NCBI GenBank assembly: GCA_013112635.1
Contig: JABFGF010000001.1
Coordinates: 992,001 to 1,056,000, forward strand
Source: Calditrichota bacterium
GTDB taxonomy: Bacteria; Calditrichota; Calditrichia; Calditrichales; J004
DNA length: 64,000 nt
Direction of reading: 5' to 3'
Below are positions 1 to 7,282 of this stretch, one piece after another. The translations under genes were made by a program, and so were the position numbers. How positions within the stretch are numbered: position 1 is the stretch's first letter; every line of letters begins with the position of its first letter. The notes beneath the pieces are model-generated. The model saw only the letters and a list, made by a program, of their open reading frames with translations, ran no database searches and had not been told where the DNA came from.

Positions 1-17
1 AACACACTAATACTATG

Positions 18-834
18 TTATGGCTTTAGAAAAAATAATAATGAATAATCAAAAATTACTAAAAACCACCGGCTGGATTTTAATAGTTTCAACAACTTTA
101 TTTATTAATTGTGTCCCATCCTATTCTATTAATGATCATTTAAAAAAGAAGTTGTCTGACCGGATTAATCTTTTGGTACTTTTTACCTGTACACCTAAAG
201 TAAAAGATAATGACATAATTCTTAGAAGCTTGAAAAATAAAAATCTTTCAAAAGGGTATTTTGATAAATTCCGTTCTTGTACACCCGAATTAATACGGAA
301 TTCAACGGGGATTGATTCTGTGGATATAAAAGTTGTTGAAAATTTTTCTTTCAATAATTATAAAGCTTTTAATATTGAGCAAAATAAAAAAATAGATATC
401 TATTTTCCTGATATGAAAGGAATAAAACAAATATCTGATAATATGAACATCGTTTTGATTTTTCAAGAAATAACAATTATTGTCAGTGATATTAATGAGA
501 GGAGTTCTTTTTCAACATATGTAGAAGGTTACGGGATGCAACCAATTCTAACAAATTCTATGGTTCCCTACTTAATATCTGGAGGTATCTTCTCACTATG
601 GGATATAAATGATAATAAACTAATAGATTATGGTAAATTCATTATTAAGGATCCTATAGATGATATATCAAAAATGTGGATCACTTCTTTCAACAATATT
701 ATAAGAGAAAGTGTATTAAAAACATCACTCATGCAGTAAAGGTGGTGCCATAACAAAAGGTTCAAGGCGAATTTGCTCGTGGGAGCATGATTTCGGTTTG
801 GAGGGTTTCAAACAACTCGCCTTAACCTCAGTCG
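18..834 (+). mobile_element. Integron gene cassette A
   Basis: The cassette runs from the TT of a GTTATGGC box (junction after base 17) to the G of the next GTTAGC box (834). The 5' box of its own attC, GCCATAAC at 747-754, is the exact reverse complement of its start GTTATGGC (17-24). This is what a cassette excised as a circle by an integron integrase should show. It carries one gene in the usual cassette orientation. The upstream attC lies mostly off the left edge. Confidence 0.8.
41..739 (+). CDS. Cassette-borne putative lipoprotein, unknown function
   Basis: No family recognised (232 aa). The N-terminus is basic, followed by a hydrophobic stretch ending in LFINC (Cys about residue 24). 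This looks like a lipoprotein signal, although Asn at -1 is a poor lipobox residue. The rest is soluble, Asn/Ile/Lys-rich and without obvious repeats. An in-frame ATG at 20 would add seven residues, but it lies inside the cassette boundary box, so the ATG at 41 was preferred; neither has a clear Shine-Dalgarno sequence. It is the only gene of cassette A and has the same general character (short, exported, unknown) as the gene in cassette C. Confidence 0.65.
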   Translation: MNNQKLLKTTGWILIVSTTLFINCVPSYSINDHLKKKLSDRINLLVLFTCTPKVKDNDIILRSLKNKNLSKGYFDKFRSCTPELIRNSTGIDSVDIKVVENFSFNNYKAFNIEQNKKIDIYFPDMKGIKQISDNMNIVLIFQEITIIVSDINERSSFSTYVEGYGMQPILTNSMVPYLISGGIFSLWDINDNKLIDYGKFIIKDPIDDISKMWITSFNNIIRESVLKTSLMQ

Positions 835-839
835 TTAGC
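747..839 (+). other. attC recombination site 1 (end of cassette A)
   Basis: Layout is that of a classical attC. The 5' box is GCCATAAC (747-754), then arm TTCAAGGCGA (761-770), a variable loop, arm TCGCCTTAA (817-825) and the 3' box GTTAGC (834-839). The two arms pair except for one unpaired C in the left arm, the extrahelical base typical of attC. An inner hairpin GCTC/GAGC lies in the loop region. Cleavage would fall between 834 and 835. Confidence 0.85.
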
Positions 840-873
840 TTTGCAGACATGGATACTAAAAGGTAATGTAATT

Positions 874-1590
874 ATGACGTCTAATAAAAAAAATAACATT
901 GTTGGAAATAGTTGGTTAGTGCCATTTGTAGAATCTTTTATAAGAACTTTATCTCATCTCTCTGTGTATCATATCATTGTGAAATGGAAAAGAAAAAACG
1001 GAAAATGGCCAGATGATGAATTAATAAGATTTGCTTTTGTCGAAACATATGTTATATCATATCCTACTATACTTTTCCTTTTATTCCTATTATCAAATTG
1101 CTATTGTCTATCGTATTTACTTTATATGGCAGCTGGTATTGCTATTTATCGATTATTTGATTTACTCCATGGACACTTTTCTATTTTGATTTTTGAAATG
1201 CAAAGGAAACGAAAAGATGAAAATGGTCATTACATCCTTGTTCGCCATTCAGTCAGATGGTTTTTGCTTTTATTGATAAACCTCATCGATATAACGCTTT
1301 GTTTTAGTGTTGTTTATCTAACTTTTGGATTTTTATTCACCCCAGAAATATCTTCACGTATCGATGCGCTTTATCAAGTTTTTGGGACATTCACAACAAT
1401 CGCTGGTTCTGTTTCAAGCCCAATGGGAATCTATGGGAAATTATTGGTTATTTTTCATCTAATATATCTTATAATTATGTTCGTAATTGTTTTACCAATC
1501 ATTATTTCTACTATCCGTGGAAAGGAAGTTACTACAGAGGTTTTTGGTACAGAAGCAGGACAAGACAAGAGATATGATAAGAAAAGCTAA
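874..1590 (+). CDS. Cassette-borne membrane protein, channel-like pore segment
   Basis: About 238 aa from the ATG at 874, which has AAAGG eight bases upstream; a TTG at 841 could add 11 residues. Four hydrophobic segments are visible: a pair near the middle of the N-terminal half, one at WFLLLLINLIDITL, and one at LLVIFHLIYLIIMFVIV. Between the last two lies FGTFTTIAGSVSSPMG, placed like the pore helix and filter of two-TM potassium channels, but with TIAGS instead of TVGYG. The tail is charged and presumably cytosolic. Family knowledge suggests an Ion_trans_2-like fold; function is inference only. It is the first gene in cassette B. Confidence 0.6.
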   Translation: MTSNKKNNIVGNSWLVPFVESFIRTLSHLSVYHIIVKWKRKNGKWPDDELIRFAFVETYVISYPTILFLLFLLSNCYCLSYLLYMAAGIAIYRLFDLLHGHFSILIFEMQRKRKDENGHYILVRHSVRWFLLLLINLIDITLCFSVVYLTFGFLFTPEISSRIDALYQVFGTFTTIAGSVSSPMGIYGKLLVIFHLIYLIIMFVIVLPIIISTIRGKEVTTEVFGTEAGQDKRYDKKS

Positions 1591-1618
1591 CAAATTATGA
1601 TTGTTCAGAAGATTTAAT

Positions 1619-1791
1619 ATGGATATCGATAAAGTAGTTATTAATAATTTCAGGTCTTTAAATAAATGCTCTGTAGTAGGTGGGAATATAACAGCTTTTG
1701 TTAGAGCTAATAATTCTTGAAAGTCTGCTTTAATAAGAGCTTAAATGCATTCTTTAATTATGAAATTGAAGAGAACCAGGTCCGGTTTTAA
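1619..1791 (+). pseudogene. Remnant of AAA15/OLD-like ATPase N-terminus
   Basis: From the ATG at 1619 the frame reads VVINNFRSLNKCSV and then AFVRANNS, followed by a TGA stop (1718-1720) and KSALIRA. This is the start of an SMC/OLD-type ATPase in which the Walker A glycine codon GGA has become TGA. A stop follows at 1742, but shifting frame at 1744 gives NAFFNYEIEENQVRF, the natural continuation, ending at 1791. One nonsense change, one frameshift and the loss of nearly all of the gene leave about 58 codons. Such ATPases are common in defence genes (OLD, Gabija GajA), but the remnant is too short to assign. Confidence 0.7.
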
Positions 1792-1866
1792 TTGTGACCA
1801 ATAGAACCAATATTAAGAATGAGTTTTGGTAATAAATAATCTAACATCATATAAGGAGGAAATATT

Positions 1867-2082
1867 ATGGGAGCAAAAGAAGATGATGAAAAGGCTTATA
1901 CAACTTATGATGATATAGTTGGCCGTTCAATACGAAGAGGGACAAGAAAAGCAATTAAAGCCTTATCTTTTGGATTGCTTGGGGGTGGGGACCCAGTAGA
2001 AGGTTCTTTGAAGAATTTAGCACAGGATGCTGCTGAAGAATTACCGACAGCCATTGGACGTTCTCGTAAGAATCGAGAATAG
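1867..2082 (+). CDS. Cassette-borne 71-aa protein, unknown function
   Basis: A small soluble protein with a strong ribosome-binding site (AAGGAGG, 9 bases before the ATG). It has an acidic start (GAKEDDEKA), a basic middle (RRGTRKAIK), a glycine-rich turn (GLLGGGDP) and a charged tail. No family recognised. The strong start signal and position just before the attC support a real second gene of cassette B. Confidence 0.6.
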   Translation: MGAKEDDEKAYTTYDDIVGRSIRRGTRKAIKALSFGLLGGGDPVEGSLKNLAQDAAEELPTAIGRSRKNRE

Positions 2083-2137
2083 AACAACGAAAAGCTCATC
2101 TTAGGCTACAATTTCAGTGGTTAGTAACAAAGTTAAT

Positions 2138-2246
2138 GCTAACACGGATTAAAGTTAATTTGCCACACGTAGCATGATTTCGGTTTGGGAGTTTTACAAG
2201 TGGCAAATCAGCTTATCGCAAATCGCCTAAATACTCAACGTTATTA
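2138..2246 (+). other. attC recombination site 2 (end of cassette B)
   Basis: 5' box GCTAAC at 2138-2143 and 3' box GTTATTA at 2240-2246, with cleavage expected between 2240 and 2241. The right side, TCGCCTAAATACTCAACGTTA-like, aligns base for base in spacing with site 1. The inner stem TTTGCCAC/GTGGCAAA is perfect. The outer left arm is poorly matched, so the site is more degenerate. It shares AGCATGATTTCGGTTTGG with site 1. Confidence 0.7.
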
Positions 2247-2980
2247 TGTGGTCTATTATACTGTGGAGGAATTATGACTAAATATTTACAAGTATATGTG
2301 TTAATATCAGCTATTATTTTATTTAATAGTTGTGTTGTAAAACCTTTACTATATCATTCTGAAGCAGAATTACCGTATTATTCAAAAACTACTCTCACAA
2401 ATTTTGAATTAATTATCAAGGAGAAAAAATCAAGTGATTATCTAAAATTTGGGATTATTTGTGCAACTGACAATAATAAAACTAAATACATTCTAATTGC
2501 TCCAGGAAATCAAAATAGCTCTATAAGGGATATGAATAACGTTCGTTTAGATCGGTCAATAACCCTATTGAAAAAACAAGCCCAAGAATTATTAAAAAGT
2601 CTGGAATATTCAATTAATAATTGGTCTAAAAACATTCCACAACTTAATGGTATAAATATTGAGTATTTGGTTGCTCCTGAACAAGAAATAATTCAACAAA
2701 GCGATAATGTTGTCACATGGTATCCAACCCTTAAATTTAATTATCAAAACAATTCTAAGGGTCCTCTTGGTATTGTAATATTGGGAGAAGGGTTTCTAAA
2801 ATATTATTACGAACTTAATAGTATTGGAAAATTGGAAAATTTTAGAGATTTATTAAAAATAGCAATCACAAAAATATAACAATAAACCACATGCCACGGG
2901 CATTAAGTAGGATGCTTCACGCTGACGGTGAATCGGCAAACCCAAGCGTATCAATCGTTCACGCCTCTTATCGCAAGCCG
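2241..2980 (+). mobile_element. Integron gene cassette C
   Basis: A 740-bp unit bounded by GTTATTATG (2240) and GTTATTCG (2980). It holds one plus-strand gene with little spare DNA, as usual for cassettes. The 5' box of its attC (ATATAAC, 2874-2880) matches its own start only partly. No fourth cassette end can be seen to the right, so this is probably the distal end of the array, opposite the integrase. Confidence 0.65.
2274..2879 (+). CDS. Cassette-borne lipoprotein, unknown function
   Basis: 201 aa. A short N-terminus, a hydrophobic stretch (YVLISAIILF) and NSC at residues 18-20 make a plausible lipoprotein signal, so the protein is probably membrane-anchored. The mature part is soluble and mixed alpha/beta in character; no family recognised. 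The ATG is preceded by TGGAGG at about 8 bases. It begins about 34 bp after the cassette start and ends just before the attC. Bacterial cassettes often carry exported proteins of unknown role. Confidence 0.7.
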   Translation: MTKYLQVYVLISAIILFNSCVVKPLLYHSEAELPYYSKTTLTNFELIIKEKKSSDYLKFGIICATDNNKTKYILIAPGNQNSSIRDMNNVRLDRSITLLKKQAQELLKSLEYSINNWSKNIPQLNGINIEYLVAPEQEIIQQSDNVVTWYPTLKFNYQNNSKGPLGIVILGEGFLKYYYELNSIGKLENFRDLLKIAITKI

Positions 2981-2987
2981 TTATTCG
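2874..2987 (+). other. attC-like site 3 (end of cassette C)
   Basis: The 3' box GTTATTC (2980-2986) lies in the same setting as site 2: CTTATCGCAA is shared, and CGCCT sits at a similar distance. The region between is rich in nested inverted repeats (TTCAC/GTGAA, ACGCT/AGCGT). The 5' box ATATAAC is a weak match. Assigned mainly from position after a cassette gene and from the shared right half. Confidence 0.55.
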
Positions 2988-2997
2988 TTTTTGGGTT

Positions 2998-4161
2998 TTA
3001 TTTATGAGTTACAAAAGTATGAGCTTTTCCTTTGTATGTGTCCCATGGTAATTTCGCAAGTAGCTTTCCCTTGATATCAAAGATATAGTAAATCTGTTCA
3101 TCTACTCCAATTTCGATATCAATCTTACCATCAGCCTGGTAATCTGTAAAATTAATACTTTTAATTTTTGAACCCAATGGTTTAACTTCCATATACCATA
3201 ACTGAGAACCCTGTTTTGGACCAGGTCCATTGTATGGCGGTGCCTGGCCTGAAATACTATCTGCTTTGAAAAGAGCAAAAGTATTTGGGTAAATATTAGA
3301 AAGTTTTTTTTCTTTTAAATGATTATTCACTGCAGAAAAGGCAATCAGGTTATTTTTCGGTTCATAAACAGTTTTAAGGATATGCCCGGGATGTTGGTAG
3401 CGCATTTGTTCTTCCCCATTATGGTTTACCATTATTAAGCCACTGGGAAACCAGCCGATTTCCTGATAAGAAAGCAATAACTGTTTATTGTTATGTTTTA
3501 AAAAATCGCCTGCTGTTAATTCTGATGTGCGGTAACGACTTGAGTTACCTCCATCATTGTAAAATATTTCTTTAAATGGATAAAACCGCCAAAGCTCCTC
3601 TCCTTTATATGAATATGCAATGGTGTTACCGGATTCTGCCGGTCTAAGTGTTTTATACCCATGAACTCCTAAGACTATCTCTTTTTTCCCATCATTATTA
3701 AGATCAATTATCAAAGCAGATTTCTTCTTCAAATAAAATGGCCTGCTAAATAATAGACTTCCCTCAACATCAAGCACATGGAAACCCTGCTCTTTTATAT
3801 CAAATTCAAAAGGCTCGCAGTAGCTGTCATAATTTTCTATAAGAAAGAAGCCAAAAACAAATAGCACAATAATTATAAAAGATATTGATAAATGACTATT
3901 AGAAAATCTATTATTATTTATACTTTCCACTTCTTTCAAAAATTGTTCAAAAGGAGTTTCTAATACTTTGGCCAACTCAATAAAAGTACTTTCACGAAAC
4001 TGAGTTATCTTTCCGCCCTCAAGTGTTTTTATCGTTCTTGCGCTTAATTTGCCGTGTGCTAACCTTATGAGGTCTGCGTTAGATAAGTTTAATTCCCGGC
4101 GCTTTGTTTTAAGCCAATTACTGAATGCGGGTTGTTTTATTCTAATCGTGTTTTTTTTCAT
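2998..4161 (-). CDS. Membrane-anchored XRE regulator with FG-GAP-like C-terminus
   Basis: 387 aa in three parts. Residues ~12-75 form an XRE-type helix-turn-helix (SNADLIRLAHGKLSARTIKTLEGG). Residues ~91-109 are a single transmembrane helix (ISFIIIVLFVFGFFLI). The remainder is probably periplasmic with FG-GAP/VCBS-like repeats (DLNNDGKKEIVLG at ~153, a weaker DYQADGKIDIEIG near the end). The layout suggests a one-component sensor linking an outside signal to transcription; the ligand is unknown. It faces the cassette array and diverges from the gene at 4338. Its own promoter region holds two tandem TTTTGCACTT boxes. Confidence 0.75.
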   Translation of the reverse strand: MKKNTIRIKQPAFSNWLKTKRRELNLSNADLIRLAHGKLSARTIKTLEGGKITQFRESTFIELAKVLETPFEQFLKEVESINNNRFSNSHLSISFIIIVLFVFGFFLIENYDSYCEPFEFDIKEQGFHVLDVEGSLLFSRPFYLKKKSALIIDLNNDGKKEIVLGVHGYKTLRPAESGNTIAYSYKGEELWRFYPFKEIFYNDGGNSSRYRTSELTAGDFLKHNNKQLLLSYQEIGWFPSGLIMVNHNGEEQMRYQHPGHILKTVYEPKNNLIAFSAVNNHLKEKKLSNIYPNTFALFKADSISGQAPPYNGPGPKQGSQLWYMEVKPLGSKIKSINFTDYQADGKIDIEIGVDEQIYYIFDIKGKLLAKLPWDTYKGKAHTFVTHK

Positions 4162-4180
4162 GACGGTTTAAAATACACGT

Positions 4181-4200
4181 TTTTGCACTTTTTTGCACTT
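4181..4200 (-). promoter_or_regulatory. Tandem 10-bp operator-like repeat upstream of XRE gene
   Basis: Two exact head-to-tail copies of TTTTGCACTT (AAGTGCAAAA on the gene strand) end 19 bp before the start codon at 4161. The spacing of about one helical turn suits a repressor binding side by side. Autoregulation by the XRE protein is inference. Confidence 0.4.
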
Positions 4201-4337
4201 GTTTGTCATTAAAAAATGATTAAAAATAACAAAGTGTAACCCTTAGTAAAGACGACTTTATTCAAGCCAGTTTAAATTAACTAACACTTTTAATTTTGTG
4301 CTAAAAATACATATTAGATACAATAAGGGAAAATGAT

Positions 4338-5162
4338 ATGAAAAAAGTTAATTTCGGTTTACTATTTTTATTCACATTTACACTGAATGTCTATTCTCAA
4401 ATACAGGGTACTTTAATATTTGAAAATGGTAAAACTCAAGAATTTCAAGATATTGAATATATTTCAATTTATATCAATGATGGAAATAAGTATTATTCTG
4501 CTACTAAAAAAGGAATACCTGTCCATTACAATAATTCAATTAGAGAAGTACCTTATAATAAGCTTGAACTATTTGAAGTAAATACTTTTCAATTATATGA
4601 AACTCGTGTACTTGGTGGTAGATATGTAAAGAAATTAAGAGGTACTGTAAATATTAAGACATCAACAAGTATCTCGACTCTAACAAAATATGAATTAAAG
4701 TCAATAACAATATTATTAGTGGATGAATTAACTGGAGAAATTAAAAAGCAAACTGTCGAATTTTTATTAAACAATAGATTAAATATTCGTAAAATAAAGT
4801 TCAAAGATACTTCTAATTCATCTCAAATTAATCATTTAAATAACAATACTAACTTTGGTTGTAATGATGCTGCATCATGTTGGAAGTATGGCTATACTAT
4901 TTATGAGCAGGCATTAGATGAATATAAGTACAAACGGAAAATGAATGCATCTTTGAAGAAAGAGTTTAGAATAGCAAGTGTTTATATGGAAAAAGCAATA
5001 AGTTTAGATCCATCAAAATATAGTTATTATCTATTATTAAGTAATGTTTATAGAATGACTAAAGATAAAGAAAATGGAATTATGATTGTAAAAAAAGGTC
5101 TTAAATATTGGCCCAATGATGAATCGTTAAAAATGGCGTTAAATTATCTTTCAAAGTTGTAA
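4338..5162 (+). CDS. Exported protein with C-terminal TPR-like repeats
   Basis: 274 aa. The signal peptide is clear (FGLLFLFTFTLNVYSQ, cut about residue 21). The middle is beta-rich and unrecognised. From about residue 195 two helical repeats resemble TPRs (SVYMEKAISLDPSKYSYYLL; VKKGLKYWPNDESLKMAL). TPRs bind proteins, so a periplasmic scaffold or assembly role is possible but unproven. The start has AAGGGAA about 9 bases upstream. It diverges from the XRE gene and is followed by the FISUMP pair on the same strand. Confidence 0.65.
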   Translation: MKKVNFGLLFLFTFTLNVYSQIQGTLIFENGKTQEFQDIEYISIYINDGNKYYSATKKGIPVHYNNSIREVPYNKLELFEVNTFQLYETRVLGGRYVKKLRGTVNIKTSTSISTLTKYELKSITILLVDELTGEIKKQTVEFLLNNRLNIRKIKFKDTSNSSQINHLNNNTNFGCNDAASCWKYGYTIYEQALDEYKYKRKMNASLKKEFRIASVYMEKAISLDPSKYSYYLLLSNVYRMTKDKENGIMIVKKGLKYWPNDESLKMALNYLSKL

Positions 5163-5217
5163 CAAATTAATGCTAAAACCCAATATTTAATGGAGTCTGA
5201 TATCAAGTGAAATTTTT

Positions 5218-6216
5218 ATGAAGACGTATATTTACAGTTGTCTAATCTTATTTTCAATACTAAGTATTACTTTACTCAATGCACAAAATACTGCTCCAGA
5301 GGTTACCAATGTAAGCTTTAGCCAACGTAATGATGGTAGTTTTATGGTAGATGTTTATTACGATCTAAACGATGCCGATTGCGACACCATGGTTGTTACG
5401 ATGCTAGCTTCTGATGATGCCGGAGTAACTTATAACTTAAGTGCCGATAGTACAAGCGAAGATATAGGTGCAGATATCCTAAGCGGAATAGGTAAACATA
5501 TTGTTTGGGATTTTGGTGCAGAACACCCGCAAATATATAATGATCAAATACAAGTCAAAATAATTGCAAATGACAACTTTGATGAACCAGAAACAGGAAC
5601 AGTAACCGACATTGATGGAAATGTTTACAAAACAGTAAAAATAGGTGATCAGTGGTGGATGGCCGAGAACCTGAAAGTAACCCGCTACAGCAATGGCGAA
5701 GCTATCCCAAATGTTACAGATAATTCCGAATGGTCAAATTTAAGCACAGGTGCTTATTGCGCTTATGAGAATGCAGATAGCAATATTTCTATTTATGGCC
5801 TGTTATACAACTGGTATGCGGTGCTCGACGCCCGCAATATAGCGCCCGCAGGCTGGCATATACCTACCGATGAAGAATGGAAAGAATTGGAAATGCATCT
5901 GGGCATGAGCCAAAGTGAGGCGGATGATACATTTTGGCGTGGTACGGATGAAGGTAGTAAGTTAAAATCAGAGAGTGGCTGGTACAATAATGGTAACAGC
6001 ACCAACTTAAGTGGCTTTTCAGCCCTTCCGGGCGGTTACCGCAACTACAGCAGTGGTTCATTCAGCTTCCTAAGTAACGACGGGCTCTGGTGGTCTAGTA
6101 CAGAGTTCTATAGTTACTATGTCTGGAGCCGCGATCTGCATTACAATCATTCAGACGTCCACCGCGGCGGCAACGATGTGCGAAGCGGCTTTAGTGTTCG
6201 TTGTGTCAGGGATTAG
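5218..6216 (+). CDS. FISUMP-domain surface protein, copy 1
   Basis: 332 aa with signal peptide (residues 1-22). A short beta-sandwich-like region opens with NTAPEVTNVSFSQR. The Fibrobacter succinogenes major paralogous domain starts at about residue 127: DIDGNVYKTVKIGDQWWMAE, then NLKVTRYSNG, YGLLYNWYAV, GWHIPTDEEWKELE, LPGGYR, WWSS and RSGFSVRCVRD. FISUMP domains occur in families of secreted proteins in FCB-group bacteria; their role is not established, though some are linked to surface display. Copy 2 follows 25 bp downstream. Confidence 0.9.
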   Translation: MKTYIYSCLILFSILSITLLNAQNTAPEVTNVSFSQRNDGSFMVDVYYDLNDADCDTMVVTMLASDDAGVTYNLSADSTSEDIGADILSGIGKHIVWDFGAEHPQIYNDQIQVKIIANDNFDEPETGTVTDIDGNVYKTVKIGDQWWMAENLKVTRYSNGEAIPNVTDNSEWSNLSTGAYCAYENADSNISIYGLLYNWYAVLDARNIAPAGWHIPTDEEWKELEMHLGMSQSEADDTFWRGTDEGSKLKSESGWYNNGNSTNLSGFSALPGGYRNYSSGSFSFLSNDGLWWSSTEFYSYYVWSRDLHYNHSDVHRGGNDVRSGFSVRCVRD

Positions 6217-6241
6217 TTAATTCACATTTGTTTTAAAATAT

Positions 6242-7237
6242 ATGGAAACATTAGTGAGACTATTTCAAATATCAATTTACCTTTTTAGCCTATCCATCAA
6301 TTTATTTGCCCAAAATACAGCGCCAGAAGTAACCAACGTTACTTTTACCCAGCGCACCGATGGCAGTTTTATGGTTGATGTTTATTTCGATCTAAACGAT
6401 GCTGATGGAGATGAGATGACCGTAACCATGCAGGTTTCAGATGACGCCGGATCTACTTTCAATTTTATCGCTGAACAGATAAGCGGGGATATTGGAGAAA
6501 ATATACCATCTGGTACTGGCAAACACATTGTCTGGGATTTTGGCGACGAGCACCCGCAAACATACAGTGACCAGATACAAATAAAAATCATTGCAGTTGA
6601 TAATTTTGAAGGACCAAAAACAGAAACTGTAACCGACATTGACGGTAATGTATATAAAACAGTAAAAATAGGTGATCAGTGGTGGATGGCAGAGAACTTG
6701 AAAGTCACCCATTACCGAAACGGTGATGCTATACCCAATGTAACCGATAATACAGAATGGACAAACCTTACAACAGGTGCAAATTGTGCCTATAACAATG
6801 ATAATGGCAATATTGAAACATACGGCTTGCTGTACAACTGGTATGCCGTGGATGACAGCCGCAACATAGCCCCGGAAGGCTGGCATATACCGACCGATGA
6901 AGAGTGGAAGAAGTTGGAAATACATCTGGGTATGAGCAAAAGTGAAGCAAATGAAATAGATTGGCGAGGAGCAAGTGTAGGCGGTAAACTAAAAGAAACG
7001 GGTACCAGCCATTGGTTCAGTCCTAATACCGGCGCTACAAACGAGAGCGAATTTACTGCACTTCCAGGTGCTTATAGACCCTTCTTTCACATAGGTAAAA
7101 TCGGTTATTGGTGGTCTTCTATTGCCAGTGACAGTAGCAACGCTTGGTATCGCAGCCTTCTTTACTTTCGTTCAGACATCAGGCGTAATTGGCTCCATAA
7201 GTACTTTGGTTTCAGTATTCGTTGTGTTAAAGATTGA
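6242..7237 (+). CDS. FISUMP-domain surface protein, copy 2
   Basis: 331 aa and a clear tandem paralogue of the preceding gene. It shares the same signal peptide plan, NTAPEVTNVTFTQR, the same DIDGNVYKTVKIGDQWWMAE core and the same FSIRCVKD end. Differences cluster in the C-terminal third (GTSHWFSPNTGATNESEF against GWYNNGNSTNLSGF), the part expected to form the variable surface. The two genes probably form one transcript. Local duplication followed by divergence is the simplest history. Confidence 0.9.
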   Translation: METLVRLFQISIYLFSLSINLFAQNTAPEVTNVTFTQRTDGSFMVDVYFDLNDADGDEMTVTMQVSDDAGSTFNFIAEQISGDIGENIPSGTGKHIVWDFGDEHPQTYSDQIQIKIIAVDNFEGPKTETVTDIDGNVYKTVKIGDQWWMAENLKVTHYRNGDAIPNVTDNTEWTNLTTGANCAYNNDNGNIETYGLLYNWYAVDDSRNIAPEGWHIPTDEEWKKLEIHLGMSKSEANEIDWRGASVGGKLKETGTSHWFSPNTGATNESEFTALPGAYRPFFHIGKIGYWWSSIASDSSNAWYRSLLYFRSDIRRNWLHKYFGFSIRCVKD

Positions 7238-7282
7238 TCTTGTATTCAATTCAATTTAAAGATATAGGAGGAAAATTCTTTT

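Larger units (their letters stand above)
835..2240 (+). mobile_element. Integron gene cassette B
   Basis: It starts with GTTAGC (834-839) and its own attC begins with the reverse complement GCTAAC (2138-2143). At about 1.4 kb it is long for a cassette. It carries a membrane protein gene, a decayed ATPase fragment and a 71-aa gene, so it may be a fusion of two older cassettes whose internal attC was lost. No attC is recognisable between 1590 and 1866. Confidence 0.75.

Noticed and set aside
5160-5185. GTAACAAATTAATGCTAAAAC resembles the start of attC site 2 (GTAACAAAGTTAATGCTAAC).
   Set aside because: No partner box, arms or 3' half follow, so there is no evidence for a cassette end here.
6382-6974. 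Long reading frames on the minus strand across the second FISUMP gene (up to 162 codons).
   Set aside because: They are antisense shadows of a well-supported gene, have no ribosome-binding site and show no family likeness.
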